From NCBI GenBank assembly GCA_013695355.1, contig JACDAQ010000043.1, forward strand, positions 1-64,000: a DNA stretch of 64,000 bases, written 5' to 3'. Of this stretch, positions 25,918-36,147 are shown in pieces; within the stretch, counting starts at the first letter, position 1, and each line of letters begins with the position of its first letter. The notes beneath the pieces were generated by a model, which had not been told where the DNA came from, did no database searches, and worked only from the letters and a program-made list of their open reading frames with translations. Both the position numbers and the translations under genes were made by a program. The DNA is from Candidatus Protochlamydia sp. Its GTDB lineage: Bacteria; Chlamydiota; Chlamydiia; Chlamydiales; Parachlamydiaceae.

Positions 25918-28647
25918 TTATAGCTCTTGAGTGATATAGGTTACTTCATAAGCTTCAATGACATCGTTTTCAAGCATGTCAGAGTAGTTATTAAGGATAA
26001 TTCCGCATTCAAGCCCTTTGGTCACTTCACGGACATCTTCTTTCACACGCTTGAGCGAAGAAATCGTCCCTTTCCAAACAACTTCGGATCCTCTTCTGAT
26101 CCGTACATGGTTGTTGCGATGAATGGTGCCTTCCGTTACCTGACAGCCTGCGATAATTCCTGCATGGGAAGATTTAAAGGTGGCTTTAACAAGGGCCTTC
26201 CCTTTTTCTGTTTCCTGGGCAAGTTTTTCCAGCAGTCCTGCCATTAGGACTTTGACATCGTCAATGGCATGATAAATAATATTATGCAAACGGACCTGCA
26301 CTCCAAGTTGCTTGACCAAAGGTTCGGCATGCCCTTCAATTTGGGTATGAAAACCGATGATAACCGCTTTAGAAGCTGCTGCCAATTGGACATCAGATTC
26401 GGAAACTTCTCCAACTCCTGCAAAAATAATATTTAAATCAGCTTTGTCCGATTCAATCTTAAGAAGAGCAACCTTTAAAGCTTCAAGCGAACCTTGTACG
26501 TCTGCCCTAAGAACAATATTTAAAATTTTCTTACTTGTTGCGGAAGCTTGCTGAAGAATATTTTCCATAGAAATTTTCTTCTTCTGCTGCTGAATTAAAT
26601 TGGTTTGATGCGCCCCTTTAGAGCGGGCCTCTGCAATTTCCCGCGCTTCTTTTTCATTTTTTACAACAATGAACTCCTGGCCTGCTTTTGGAAGCCCTGA
26701 CAACCCGGTAATCTCCACAGGGGTTGATGGACCTGCCTCTTGCAATTCCTTGCCAAATTCATCGTGCATTGTTTTTACGCGTCCAAACATCTCGCCAAAA
26801 ACAAGAGAATCTCCTCTTTTAAGCGTTCCGTTTTGGACTAAGATTGTTGCCACGGAACCCATGCCTTTATGCATTTCTGATTCAAGCACAGTCCCTCTTG
26901 CCCTCATTGTAGGATTGGCTTTAAGCTCAAGAATCTCTGCCTGCAAAGCCAACATTTCTAACAATTCCGGGATGCCTTGGCCAGTTACAGCCGAGCAATT
27001 TACAGTGATCGTTTGACCACCCCAGGCTTCTGGAAGTAGTTCCTGTTCAGACAATTGCCTGTAAACATTTTCCTGATCAAAGTTCGGTTTATCTGCTTTA
27101 TTGATTGCAACCACGATAATGACATTTGCCGCTCTCGCATGCTGAATGGCCTCGATGGTTTGCTGTCTTAAGCCTTCATCTCCGGCAATTACTAGAACGA
27201 CAATATCAGTAACATCGGCACCTCTTGCACGCATAGCAGAAAAAGCTTCATGGCCAGGAGTATCTAAAATGGCAATATCACCTACAGCTGTATGGCAGCG
27301 GAAAGCTCCGATATGCTGAGTAATAGCTCCCGCTTCTCCTGAAGCCCGGTTGCTTTTACGAATTGCATCGATTAAACTTGTTTTACCATGGTCGACATGC
27401 CCCATAAACGTCACAACAGGGGGACGCAAAATTAAATCTTCAGGTGCGGACTGCATCAATTCTTCTTTGATTGTCTTATCGGTGATCTGAATTCTTTTTT
27501 CTTCCACAGTATCAATGGAAATTTCGCATCCAAACTCCTGTCCTAGAAGTTGTATTGTTGTTTCATCTTCCAATAGATCGTTCAAAGTAGCAACTACGCC
27601 TTGCAAAAATAACTTGCCGACGAGCTGTGAAGCTTTTAACTTCATTTTTTCGGCCAAATCTTTGATCGAAATAGGCAGACGCACCTTGATTGAAGTGGGA
27701 CGGATCGTGCTGTCCTCAATAAAATGTCTTTGCTTGGCTTTTCGTTTACGCCAATGCTGATCTTCATCGGTCGTTCGAAGCCCTTGTCTGTCCCTTGCAT
27801 CAAATTGCCGCGTTTCTACTTTGCGGGCGGGTTTGATGTCTCTGAACTCTTTAAATTTAGCTGCCTTTAGATTGTTCTTGCGTGCTTCTTCTTCAGGAGT
27901 ATCCTTGGGTGCCTCTTCAAAACCTTTAACTTTAGGTTTAACCTTGCTCTTATCGCCTTTATCTCCGTCAGTTTCAGTTTTTGCAGCTTCAACTGGTTTA
28001 GGAGGTGCTGGAGGAGCCACAGGCCTAATATAATCACGCATATGCCTTCCGGTCGGCCCTAGCTTGTCGCGAGGAGGGGGAGTAACATGTACTGGGATTG
28101 CCTTTTTCTCAGGTAGAGGAGCAGGCGGGGCGGCTTTTTCTTTTATTTCTTCCGCTGGAATTGCTTCTGATTGTATGGAAGGAGTTGGAGTCAGTTTTGG
28201 TTGTTTTGCCGGGCGTTCCCGCTCAGGCAAAGGAACAACTTCAGAAGGAGAAGCCTTTGAACTTTCTTGTAAAGCATCTGATCCAAAAATTTCCTTGCGT
28301 ATTTCGGCGCTTGTTTTTATGCGAGGCTCATCTTCTCCTCTTTTAAAAACTTCGCTTGGAGTGCTTGGTTCCTCGCTAGGTGTTGTTTTTTCTTCGACTT
28401 CTACAGGTTCTTTTGTGGCAGGTTCTGCAGGTTCTGCAAAGGCTGACTTAGAACGGGCACGAATGCGAGGAGCTTCTTCTTTTGGCAACTCTTCTGCTTC
28501 TGTTTTTCCAGTTTTTGGAATAGACTTAGCGGGCTCAGGATTAGAAGATTCTTCTTTCTTTTTCGCCAATTTGCTTTTTAATCCGCTTAAATTAATTGCT
28601 TCAGCAATTTGGGCGTTTTTAATATTCAACTTAAGATTTTTGGCCAA
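25918..28647 (-). CDS. infB: Translation initiation factor IF-2
   Basis: The protein is 909 aa. The first ~300 residues are a long, charged, Pro/Glu/Lys-rich N-terminus. An IF2_N domain follows (near residue 325), then the GTPase with GHVDHGKTS near residue 415, DTPGHEAF and NKADKP. The C-terminal domains bind fMet-tRNA. It carries initiator tRNA to the 30S subunit. It begins four bases after nusA and is followed by rbfA, the conserved nusA-infB-rbfA-truB order. Confidence 0.98.
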   Translation of the reverse strand: MAKNLKLNIKNAQIAEAINLSGLKSKLAKKKEESSNPEPAKSIPKTGKTEAEELPKEEAPRIRARSKSAFAEPAEPATKEPVEVEEKTTPSEEPSTPSEVFKRGEDEPRIKTSAEIRKEIFGSDALQESSKASPSEVVPLPERERPAKQPKLTPTPSIQSEAIPAEEIKEKAAPPAPLPEKKAIPVHVTPPPRDKLGPTGRHMRDYIRPVAPPAPPKPVEAAKTETDGDKGDKSKVKPKVKGFEEAPKDTPEEEARKNNLKAAKFKEFRDIKPARKVETRQFDARDRQGLRTTDEDQHWRKRKAKQRHFIEDSTIRPTSIKVRLPISIKDLAEKMKLKASQLVGKLFLQGVVATLNDLLEDETTIQLLGQEFGCEISIDTVEEKRIQITDKTIKEELMQSAPEDLILRPPVVTFMGHVDHGKTSLIDAIRKSNRASGEAGAITQHIGAFRCHTAVGDIAILDTPGHEAFSAMRARGADVTDIVVLVIAGDEGLRQQTIEAIQHARAANVIIVVAINKADKPNFDQENVYRQLSEQELLPEAWGGQTITVNCSAVTGQGIPELLEMLALQAEILELKANPTMRARGTVLESEMHKGMGSVATILVQNGTLKRGDSLVFGEMFGRVKTMHDEFGKELQEAGPSTPVEITGLSGLPKAGQEFIVVKNEKEAREIAEARSKGAHQTNLIQQQKKKISMENILQQASATSKKILNIVLRADVQGSLEALKVALLKIESDKADLNIIFAGVGEVSESDVQLAAASKAVIIGFHTQIEGHAEPLVKQLGVQVRLHNIIYHAIDDVKVLMAGLLEKLAQETEKGKALVKATFKSSHAGIIAGCQVTEGTIHRNNHVRIRRGSEVVWKGTISSLKRVKEDVREVTKGLECGIILNNYSDMLENDVIEAYEVTYITQEL

Positions 28648-28651
28648 CGCT

Positions 28652-29920
28652 CTAATTCCTTTGTTTTCTAATTTGTTCTAAAATTTTGTCTGCCATCTCT
28701 ATGCTGATGCCGGGTATGGCAGCTAATTCTTCAGGAGTAGCAGTATAAACAGATTTAATTGTCTTATAATCTGCGTCAATTAAATGATCAACAACTAGAC
28801 TGCTAATCCCTTCAATGGCTTCAAGAGGATGATCTAATGCTGGGTCGTCAGCTGCTGCCATTCTTTGAATAGCCATGGCACGATTATAGTCAGTCATTCT
28901 TTGAACTTCTAAGTCATAGCGGATGAGGCGGCTATTAAGCCTTGCATTCATACCTTTTTTACCGATTACTGCGGCAAAATCATCATCATCTACGACAATC
29001 GAAATGATCTTATCTTCCTCGTTTAGATTGATTTTACGAATTTCTATAGGGGACAAAGCATTTTGAAGTAGTTCAATGGGATCATTTGAAAAAGGGATGA
29101 TATCTATTTTTTCATTATGAAGCTCCCGAACAATATTCTTGACCCGATTGCCTCTCATTCCCACACAAGCTCCAACAGGATCTATTTTTGGATCTGTCGA
29201 ACGGACAGTTAATTTGGTGCGGTAGCCAGCATCTCTGACAATTATATCGATGATGATGATCCCGTCGCTTAATTCAGGAACTTCCTGAATAAGAAGCTGT
29301 TTTACAAATTCGGGACTGCTTCGCGATAAGATGACCTCTGCTCCGCCATTCTCTGTGTCTTTCACTTCAAGAAGCAAGGCCAGGATTTTTTCTCCTACCT
29401 GGTACTTTTCAGTTTTGGGGTATTCCCTCATTGGTAATATGCCCTCTACTTTTCCCAAATCAATGACGAGGTTGGCTCCGCGGACAAACTTCTTGATTGT
29501 CCCCGAGATTAATTCATTCACACGGTGCCGATATTCTTCATAAATGACATCGCGCTCTGCGCCACGCAATTTTTGCGTAATGATTTGTCTGGCTTTTTGA
29601 GCGGCAATCCGGCCAAAATCTTTTGGTGTGACCACCACATCAATAAATTGTCCGAGTTCGGCATCAGGATCAATTTCTCTTGCCGCTGCTAAAGAAATTT
29701 CTTGAGAGGATACCTCAACGTCATCTACAATTTCCTTTTCACAGTATACTTCGATATTTCCAGTTTTAGGATGAATAGTTACAGTAACGTTGGAAGCTCC
29801 GTCTACACCTTTCCGTGCTGCTGCTTGCAAAGACTCTTCGATTGCATTGATGACTAAATCCCGTTTTATGCCTTTCTCTCTTTCTAAATATTCAAAGACT
29901 GCTATTAGATCTTTGTTCAT
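28652..29920 (-). CDS. nusA: Transcription termination/antitermination factor NusA
   Basis: The 422-aa protein has the N-terminal RNAP-binding domain (residues 1-125), an S1 domain (~130-200) and two KH domains ([29 protein letters not shown]). A C-terminal helix-hairpin-helix pair follows ([26 protein letters not shown]). It modulates pausing and termination. It leads the nusA-infB-rbfA-truB-ribF run. The upstream rpsA is separated by a 549-bp gap containing a family C repeat. Confidence 0.98.
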   Translation of the reverse strand: MNKDLIAVFEYLEREKGIKRDLVINAIEESLQAAARKGVDGASNVTVTIHPKTGNIEVYCEKEIVDDVEVSSQEISLAAAREIDPDAELGQFIDVVVTPKDFGRIAAQKARQIITQKLRGAERDVIYEEYRHRVNELISGTIKKFVRGANLVIDLGKVEGILPMREYPKTEKYQVGEKILALLLEVKDTENGGAEVILSRSSPEFVKQLLIQEVPELSDGIIIIDIIVRDAGYRTKLTVRSTDPKIDPVGACVGMRGNRVKNIVRELHNEKIDIIPFSNDPIELLQNALSPIEIRKINLNEEDKIISIVVDDDDFAAVIGKKGMNARLNSRLIRYDLEVQRMTDYNRAMAIQRMAAADDPALDHPLEAIEGISSLVVDHLIDADYKTIKSVYTATPEELAAIPGISIEMADKILEQIRKQRN

Positions 29921-29992
29921 AGGTGCCTCTATCTGTAATAGGTAAAGTGTCGTCTTTTTAAATCGACTTGTAGTATACCAAGAAAATTTAAT

Positions 29993-30013
29993 TTATTGAG
30001 TTCACTTGGGTAT
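29993..30013. repeat. Possible solo end of a family A repeat
   Basis: TTATTGAGTTCACTTGGGTA (29994-30013) resembles the right end of the family A copy at 53690 (TTTTGAATTCACTTGGGTAT). Only about 20 bp match, so chance cannot be excluded. Confidence 0.3.
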
Positions 30014-30189
30014 AGACTCAAACCTTTGGGGGTAAGCCCCTAAATCTTTTAAAAGACTGTTTGCAGAGGTTAGCGAAATTCGTTAACTATCTGAAAAGAA
30101 TCCTTTATTCATATCAAATCAGGCGAGTTTAGGGGTTGTCAGGAACTTATTCCTGGCATCTCCTCAGCTCGACTTTGAACAAGGGAAAT

Positions 30190-30267
30190 TGTACCTGTTC
30201 GATATCTAGGATCAGGATGCTCTGCTGCTACAAATCCTCCTATCGAAGATTTTTGAACAGGTTCTTA
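30190..30267 (+). repeat. Family C MITE-like repeat, compact copy
   Basis: This 78-bp copy runs from GTACCTGTTCGATATC to TTTTGAACAGGTTCTTA with core GGATCAGGATGCTCTGCTGC. The ends form inverted repeats. It lies in the 549-bp gap between nusA and rpsA. Confidence 0.85.
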
Positions 30268-30400
30268 GAAGAGATTTTGAATGAGATGCAACAAATCTGA
30301 ACCTAAAATAGGATAACCCTTTTAGGAGCGATTTGTTGCAAAATCGCCAAAAGATCCCTAAGGAAATGCTTAGAACACTTCCTAACTTAAAGCCATTTTG

Positions 30401-30426
30401 AGGACTTGCCTTTTAGGGCAAGTCCT
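30401..30426 (-). terminator. Hairpin downstream of rpsA
   Basis: AGGACTTGCC (30401-30410) pairs perfectly with GGCAAGTCCT (30417-30426), 44 bp after the rpsA stop in the minus direction. No long T run follows, so it is a terminator candidate, not a textbook one. Confidence 0.5.
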
Positions 30427-30469
30427 TAGCTCAAAAGTTCAGGTAATCAAAATTACAGGAAAACGTAAA

Positions 30470-32245
30470 TTATTCTTCCGATTCTTCCGATTCCAATCCT
30501 TCATGAGAATCTGAATGATTGCCATCTTCATCTTTCTTTTCTTTCTTTTTCTTTTTTGCAGGAGTAACGACAATATCATCACGATTACATTGATTTTGAT
30601 CAATTAAATATTCTTTGATGGATAATGCAATTTTCTTATGTTCCGGATCGAGCTTGATGACTTTCGCAGTGACCTCATCGCCTTTTGCAACAACGTCTTC
30701 AACTTTTCCAAAGGCCTGATCAGAAAGCTCAGTTACATGGATCAAACCTTCAATGCCGCTGTCCAGTTCTACGAAAGCTCCAAAAGCGGTAATTTTTGTC
30801 ACTTTGCCTTTGACCAAACTTCCTACCGGCATTGTTTTTTCAATTGATTCCCAGGGATTTGTGCTTAACTGCTTTACTCCAAGAGTAATTTTTTTACTTT
30901 CTTTGTCGACAGATAAGATAACTGCATCCACAATGTCGCCTTTTCGCAATACTTCTGAAGGATGGGAAACCTTTTTAATCCAACTTAAATCTGATATGTG
31001 AATAAGCCCTTCGACTCCAGGCTCTAATTCAACAAATGCGCCATAATTAGTAAGCGTGCGGATTTCAGCTTTTACATTATGATCGACGGGATACTTTCTT
31101 TCTACATCATCCCAAGGATTATGTTCAGTTTGCTTAATTCCTAAAGAAATTTTACCTTCTTCTTTCTGTACTGAAAGAACGATCGCTTCAACTTCGTCGC
31201 CTTTCTTTACTACTTCAGACGGATCGGTGATATTTTTTACCCATGACATTTCTGATACGTGGATAAGCCCTTCGATGCCTGGTTCGATTTCAATGAAAGC
31301 TCCATAAGGAAGTAAGTTGACAATTTTTCCGTGAACACGTGTTCCTGGCGGATATTTTTGTTCAATTTGATCCCATGGGTTCATTCCTTTTTGCTTCAGT
31401 CCTAAAGCGACGCGCCCTTTGTCTTTATCGACGCTTAAAATCATTACTTCAAGTTTTTGACCCAGTTGGACCATTTCAGATGGGTGCTTGATTCGCTTCC
31501 AGGTCATATCTGTAATATGCAAAAGACCGTCAATACCATCAAGATCAAGGAAAACACCAAAATCAGTAATATTTTTTACGATACCATCACGAATGTCACC
31601 TGGTTGAATATGCTCAAGGACTTCAGCTTTTTTAGAAATTCGCTCAGCTTCCAGCAATTCACGGCGAGAAACAACAACGTTTTTCCTTTCAATATTAATT
31701 TTAAGAATTTTGAATTCGTACGTTTTGCCTAGGTAGTCATCAAGATTCTTAATACGTTTGTTATCAATTTGAGATCCTGGCAGGAACGCTTCCATACCAA
31801 TGTCTACCATTAAGCCGCCTTTCACTTTACGGATTACGCGGCCTTTGACAATAGAACCCTCTTCGCAGTGTTCAAGAATATATTCCCATTGACGAAGACG
31901 TTCGGCTTTCTCTCTTGATAGTACAATTTGTCCATTTTCATCTTCAGCCTGGTCGAGCAATACTTCGACTTCAGCGTCAAGATAGACTTGAGAAGGGTCG
32001 GAAAATTCTTCAATAGGAACGAGTCCTTCAGACTTCAGGCCTACATCGACCACAACATGGTCTTTTGTTATTTCAACGATCCGGCCTTTTAAAATACTGC
32101 CAGGAGTCATTAGAGAATTTTCTTCGACATTAACCGCTACATTTTGCGTTAATAGGTTCTTAAAAAGTTCTGCATCATTCTCTTGAAACTGAACATCATC
32201 TACGATGTTGCTCTCATTCCAAGTGTGTTGAGGGTGTTTAGACAT
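30470..32245 (-). CDS. rpsA: 30S ribosomal protein S1
   Basis: The 591-aa protein contains six S1 RNA-binding repeats (residues ~45-555), recognisable by GxVxxxxxxGxFVxL patterns such as [20 protein letters not shown] and [11 protein letters not shown] basic then acidic tail ([17 protein letters not shown]) ends it. S1 helps mRNA binding at the 30S platform. It is read toward nusA, matching the order CT098-CT097, but the spacing here is wide. Confidence 0.98.
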   Translation of the reverse strand: MSKHPQHTWNESNIVDDVQFQENDAELFKNLLTQNVAVNVEENSLMTPGSILKGRIVEITKDHVVVDVGLKSEGLVPIEEFSDPSQVYLDAEVEVLLDQAEDENGQIVLSREKAERLRQWEYILEHCEEGSIVKGRVIRKVKGGLMVDIGMEAFLPGSQIDNKRIKNLDDYLGKTYEFKILKINIERKNVVVSRRELLEAERISKKAEVLEHIQPGDIRDGIVKNITDFGVFLDLDGIDGLLHITDMTWKRIKHPSEMVQLGQKLEVMILSVDKDKGRVALGLKQKGMNPWDQIEQKYPPGTRVHGKIVNLLPYGAFIEIEPGIEGLIHVSEMSWVKNITDPSEVVKKGDEVEAIVLSVQKEEGKISLGIKQTEHNPWDDVERKYPVDHNVKAEIRTLTNYGAFVELEPGVEGLIHISDLSWIKKVSHPSEVLRKGDIVDAVILSVDKESKKITLGVKQLSTNPWESIEKTMPVGSLVKGKVTKITAFGAFVELDSGIEGLIHVTELSDQAFGKVEDVVAKGDEVTAKVIKLDPEHKKIALSIKEYLIDQNQCNRDDIVVTPAKKKKKEKKDEDGNHSDSHEGLESEESEE

Positions 32246-32409
32246 TTAAAGGGTTCTCCTTATTTTCATATAATGCTGGTAGTTTAACAGAAACAAAAGA
32301 AAAAATGCAATGAAAAGAGTTGACAATAGCGAATTAGCCTTCTTTTGATCAAAGTATTGGAAAATAATGCATTTTGGTTTAAATTTTCTGCAGAAATGGG
32401 TCAAGGTTT

Positions 32410-33186
32410 ATGAGAACACTAGTAATGAAGTTTGGAGGAGCGTCGGTTGCATCTGCTTCCTCCTTTACAAATCTTGCCGATTTGATTATAGGAAGGCATC
32501 ATTCCTATCCTTACTTAGTCGTTGTAGTAAGTGCGATGGGGCAAACGACCGACCAGTTAATTGAACTGGCAAAGCAAGTGCATCCCAACCCGCCCCAGCG
32601 CGAATACGATATGTTAATTAGCGCAGGAGAGCGGATTAGTATGTCCCTTTTGGCCATGTCCCTATGTCTCAAAGGTAAAGAAGCGATCAGTTTCACAGGA
32701 AGCCAGTCGGGGATTTTAACCTGCGGCCGCCATACTGATGCTCAAATCATTGATGTCAAGCCTTACCGATTAATCCATGCCTTAAAGCAAAATAAAATCG
32801 TCATCGTTGCGGGTTTTCAAGGTGTAAGCCCTGAAAAGGAGATCACAACTTTAGGCAGGGGAGGGTCGGATACATCGGCAGTTGCCTTGGGAGCGGCCTT
32901 AGGAGCTGAGAAAATTGAATTTTTTAAAGATGTTCCAGGGATTTTTGAACAGGACCCGAAAATTAATGCTAAAGCTGTCCGCTATGCGTCCATGACCTAT
33001 GAAGAAGCTTATGCTATCGCGAGCCGGGGAGCCAGAATCCTTCATCCCCGGGCTATTCTTTTGGCGGCTAAAAATGGCCTACCTTTGTATGTCCAGTCAT
33101 TTATTCCATCGGATCATCACTCTTCTGGCACTTACGTCGAAGATAAGAAAATTCGAAAGCCCCCAATTCCAATTTTTGAAATTTGA
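32410..33186 (+). CDS. Aspartate kinase-like protein, catalytic domain only
   Basis: The 258-aa protein is an amino-acid-kinase fold: KFGGASVASASS near the start, TGSQSGILTCGRHTDAQIID, the GRGGSDTSAVALGAALGAE phosphate-binding block, and VPGIFEQDPKI. This is the LysC pattern. Typical aspartate kinases have ~400-450 residues with C-terminal ACT domains for feedback control; here the protein ends right after the kinase domain. It may be an unregulated aspartate kinase feeding DAP/lysine synthesis or a related kinase. It is divergent from rpsA and has TTGACA at 32319. The stop is followed by a family A repeat. Confidence 0.8.
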   Translation: MRTLVMKFGGASVASASSFTNLADLIIGRHHSYPYLVVVVSAMGQTTDQLIELAKQVHPNPPQREYDMLISAGERISMSLLAMSLCLKGKEAISFTGSQSGILTCGRHTDAQIIDVKPYRLIHALKQNKIVIVAGFQGVSPEKEITTLGRGGSDTSAVALGAALGAEKIEFFKDVPGIFEQDPKINAKAVRYASMTYEEAYAIASRGARILHPRAILLAAKNGLPLYVQSFIPSDHHSSGTYVEDKKIRKPPIPIFEI

Positions 33187-33216
33187 TTGACTATTTAATT
33201 TTCTAAATCATAGCAT

Positions 33217-33380
33217 ATACTCAAGTTAACTCAAATATTGGATTTGGACTAGCGTGAAAGCTCCCACGGTTGACGGATCTAAAACGACCCCATATTATAA
33301 TATTGGGTCGTTTTAGATACGCCAACCCCGGGGCTTTGACGCTAGTCCACATTTCAATTTTTGAATTCACTTGAGTTTAT
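33217..33380. repeat. Family A long palindromic repeat
   Basis: This 164-bp element has outer arms ACTCAAGTTAACTCAAATAT and AATTTTTGAATTCACTTGAGT (inverted). Its inner stem ATCTAAAACGACCC/GGGTCGTTTTAGAT is perfect, around ATATTATAATAT. The motifs GTGAAAGCTCCC and CCCCGGGGCTTTGACGC lie between. It fills the gap between the lysC-like gene and rpe, and would form a very stable cruciform or RNA hairpin. Confidence 0.9.
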
Positions 33381-33403
33381 GTAAAACAAAATGAGCTAAA
33401 GAA

Positions 33404-34120
33404 ATGAAAAATTCCCATTACCCCATTAACATTGCTCCTTCCTTATTGGCCGGAAATTTTGGTTATTTGGCAGACGAGGCCAAAAAAGCAGAGCTGGCTG
33501 GAGCAGATTCATTGCATCTAGATATCATGGATGGCCATTTTGTTCCCAATATAACCATGGGACCTCAAGCGGTCGCAGCAATTAATCGTTCTACAGATAT
33601 TTTCCTCGACGTACATTTAATGATTTATAACCCTTATGATTATATTGAAAGATTTGTAGAAGCTGGGGCAGATAGCATTACTTTCCATATTGAGGCCACT
33701 GAAGATGTTGAGGAAACATTAAATTATATCCGCAAATGCAACGTACAGGCGGGACTTGCCTTTAATCCTGAAACTTCCCTTTCATTAATACCAAAATATC
33801 TTGATAAGTGCGATCGGATTTTGTTGATGACAGTTAATCCAGGGTTTGGGGGACAGGAATTGATCGAGGATGTTTTGGACAAAGTAAAATTTACTAGAGA
33901 CCTTTGTGAACAACTTCATATACGTGAAGGGGGAAAGATCTCAAAAGAGGGCAAACCATTTAATATCCAGGTGGACGGGGGAGTGACCGATCAAAATGTA
34001 AGACGCTGCGTAGAAGCAGGGGCCAATATTATTGTGGCTGGGACCAGCTTATACAATGCAAATGATTTTAAGGAAGCAATTAAGCGAATGAGGTCTCTTG
34101 CGGAAGGACGGCAAGAATAA
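33404..34120 (+). CDS. rpe: Ribulose-phosphate 3-epimerase
   Basis: The 238-aa TIM-barrel protein has the metal-binding and catalytic segments IAPSLLAGNFGYL, LHLDIMDGHFVPNITMGP, MTVNPGFGGQ and QVDGGVTDQNV. It interconverts ribulose-5-phosphate and xylulose-5-phosphate in the pentose phosphate pathway. It is followed by efp, as in Chlamydia CT121-CT122. It has a small insertion near residue 170 (HIREGGKISKEGK). Confidence 0.97.
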   Translation: MKNSHYPINIAPSLLAGNFGYLADEAKKAELAGADSLHLDIMDGHFVPNITMGPQAVAAINRSTDIFLDVHLMIYNPYDYIERFVEAGADSITFHIEATEDVEETLNYIRKCNVQAGLAFNPETSLSLIPKYLDKCDRILLMTVNPGFGGQELIEDVLDKVKFTRDLCEQLHIREGGKISKEGKPFNIQVDGGVTDQNVRRCVEAGANIIVAGTSLYNANDFKEAIKRMRSLAEGRQE

Positions 34121-34191
34121 AAAGCAAAAAATATGACGCTCTATTAATTTTCTCACTTCACATCATATAAAACAATATAGCAGAAGGGTTT

Positions 34192-34746
34192 ATGGCGACA
34201 AGTAATCAACTAGCTCCGGGAATGACACTTTCGATTAACAATAAGCTTTATCGGGTTGAATCAAGTGTAAAAGTGACTGTTCCTAAAGGAACTCCTTTTA
34301 TCAAAGCCAAATTAAAGGATTTGGACACTCAAGAAATTGTGGAAAAAAGCTTTAAGCCTAATCAACCAATAAAAGATGTTTCGCTAATAGAAAGGCGCCT
34401 TGAATTTCTTTATCCTGAGGGGGATAAGTTTTTATTTTTAGATGTTGTTAATTTGGACCAAGTGCTCGTTCCGGTCCATATTGTTGCAGAAAGTGTCAAT
34501 TTCTTAAAAGAAGGAGTGGAGCTTAAAGCCTTTTTTTATGGTGATACGATTTTTTCTGTCGAGCTACCTCAATTTTTGGAATTAATGGTTGCCAAAACCC
34601 AAATGAGCGAAGAAGACGATATGTCAAATGGGACTCGAATTGCTATTTTGGAAACGGGTGCCAAAATTGAAGTTCCTCCCTTTATAGAAACTGGGGATAT
34701 CATCAAGGTTGACACTAAAACTAATGAATATATACAACGGGTTTGA
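34192..34746 (+). CDS. efp: Translation elongation factor P
   Basis: The 184-aa, three-domain (KOW, OB, OB) protein has the tip loop VTVPKGTPF with Lys32 at the position that is modified in EF-P. EF-P relieves ribosome stalling at polyproline. Conserved VLETGAKIEVPPFIETGD type sequence ends it. It sits in the rpe-efp-accB-accC block typical of Chlamydiae, with a DUF924 gene inserted before accB. The ATG has an AGAAGGG site. Confidence 0.95.
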   Translation: MATSNQLAPGMTLSINNKLYRVESSVKVTVPKGTPFIKAKLKDLDTQEIVEKSFKPNQPIKDVSLIERRLEFLYPEGDKFLFLDVVNLDQVLVPVHIVAESVNFLKEGVELKAFFYGDTIFSVELPQFLELMVAKTQMSEEDDMSNGTRIAILETGAKIEVPPFIETGDIIKVDTKTNEYIQRV

Positions 34747-34776
34747 TGGTAAAATAATTTCTTCAATGGAGAGGCG

Positions 34777-35562
34777 ATGAACAGTAAAGCATTGTATTTC
34801 ACGAGCCTTATCTTGTTCAACGCCTCCAACCCTCTAATCGCACAGCCCGCCCCTGAAAAGAAAGTTCTGGATAGTAAGGATGCTCAGCCGGCCGCTGAAA
34901 AAACAGTCCCTGTTGATATTGAGGCCCTCAACCCTTCTAAAAGAGTGGGTTCCTCAAAAATTGTTCCTGAAAGGGCTCAGGAAGTCTTAAACTTTTGGTT
35001 TGGGGAATTAGCGGACGAAGAGAATTTTCCAACGGATAAAGTTGGGCTATGGGTAGGTGGGCCTGAAACGTACCGTGGCATAAGCGATCAATTCCTACAA
35101 GATTTTCAGCAAGCAATTGTCGGAGGATTGAACGATTGGCGGCAAACGCCACGAGGCAGGCTTGCCCTGATTCTTTTGCTTGACCAATTTCCTCGTCATC
35201 TTTATCCTCATAGCCCTCAAGCATTGGCTTCAGATTCAATGGCCAGAGGCCTTGTTTTGGAAGGTTTGCAAAGAGGAGATGATACAAAACTTTTTCCTGT
35301 CGAGCGTGCTTTTTTTTATCTTCCATTAGAGCGGGTTGAGGAAATTAAATTTCAGGATCTTTCCGTGGAATATTTTAAAAATCTTGTGGAAGAATCACCT
35401 GCTTCCATTAAGCCGCAAATGCAGAAATTTTTAGATTTTGCTATTTTAAATCGGGAAATTATTTCAAAATTTGGCAGATTTCCCTATCGCAATGCTATTT
35501 TAAGAAGAGAGTCTACTCCTGAAGAACAAGTTTATTTATATCAAATGGGAGGCCAAAATTAA
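34777..35562 (+). CDS. DUF924-family protein with N-terminal signal-like segment
   Basis: The 261-aa protein has the DUF924 core: VLNFWFGEL near residue 68, LILLLDQFPRHLYPHSPQAL near residue 130, ERAFFYLPLERVE near 172. The family is helical, TPR-like and of unknown biochemical role. The first ~22 residues (MNSKALYFTSLILFNASN...) look like a weak signal peptide, unusual for DUF924 proteins, which are mostly cytosolic. A GGAGAGG site supports the start. Its insertion between efp and accB separates genes adjacent in Chlamydia. Confidence 0.8.
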   Translation: MNSKALYFTSLILFNASNPLIAQPAPEKKVLDSKDAQPAAEKTVPVDIEALNPSKRVGSSKIVPERAQEVLNFWFGELADEENFPTDKVGLWVGGPETYRGISDQFLQDFQQAIVGGLNDWRQTPRGRLALILLLDQFPRHLYPHSPQALASDSMARGLVLEGLQRGDDTKLFPVERAFFYLPLERVEEIKFQDLSVEYFKNLVEESPASIKPQMQKFLDFAILNREIISKFGRFPYRNAILRRESTPEEQVYLYQMGGQN

Positions 35563-35634
35563 TTTTGTACCCCATTTAAAAATGCCAATAAGGCTCCTCT
35601 TCTGTTTTAAAATATACCAAGAAAGGGAATTTGA

Positions 35635-36141
35635 GTGGAACTAAAGCACATTAAAGAATTGATGACTGTCATGGGGCGGACACGTACAAAACGGCTTCAA
35701 CTAAAGCAAAATGATTTTGAGCTTACTTTAGAACGTCATGATACCAATCTGACCGATGCTGCCGCTGATCAGCATATGCATTATTCGGAGGATCAATTCA
35801 AACAATTTTATTTACAAAACAGGGCTGACCAGGCCCTTTCTAGGGCAGCTGAAATGCCATCTTCGCGCTATAATCCCATAGAGACCCCAAAACCTGATAC
35901 GAGCAGTTTATTTGTGACCTCTCCAATGGTGGGCACATTTTATCTTTCTCCTTCTCCAGATGAACCGAATTATATTAAAGTAGGTGATAGAATAGAAAAA
36001 AATACAGTCGTGTGCATTATCGAGGCAATGAAAGTAATGAATGAGATCAAGGCAAACATGACTGGGACTATTATTGAAGTGATGGTAGAGTCGGGGCAGC
36101 CAGTCGAATTTGGTACTAAGCTTTTTCGAATAGTCGAGTAA
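35635..36141 (+). CDS. accB: Biotin carboxyl carrier protein of acetyl-CoA carboxylase
   Basis: The 168-aa protein starts at GTG with a GAAAGGG site. The C-terminal biotinyl domain (residues ~92-168) carries the biotinylated lysine K133 in EAMKVMNE. The N-terminal part is a charged linker with a dimer helix. It passes biotin between AccC and the carboxyltransferase for malonyl-CoA synthesis. accC follows after six bases. Confidence 0.97.
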   Translation: MELKHIKELMTVMGRTRTKRLQLKQNDFELTLERHDTNLTDAAADQHMHYSEDQFKQFYLQNRADQALSRAAEMPSSRYNPIETPKPDTSSLFVTSPMVGTFYLSPSPDEPNYIKVGDRIEKNTVVCIIEAMKVMNEIKANMTGTIIEVMVESGQPVEFGTKLFRIVE

Positions 36142-36147
36142 AACCCC

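Noticed and set aside
28064-28681. 205-aa plus-strand ORF opposite infB
   Set aside because: It is the antisense shadow of the low-complexity N-terminal region of IF-2, with Gly/Ser-rich composition and no ribosome site.
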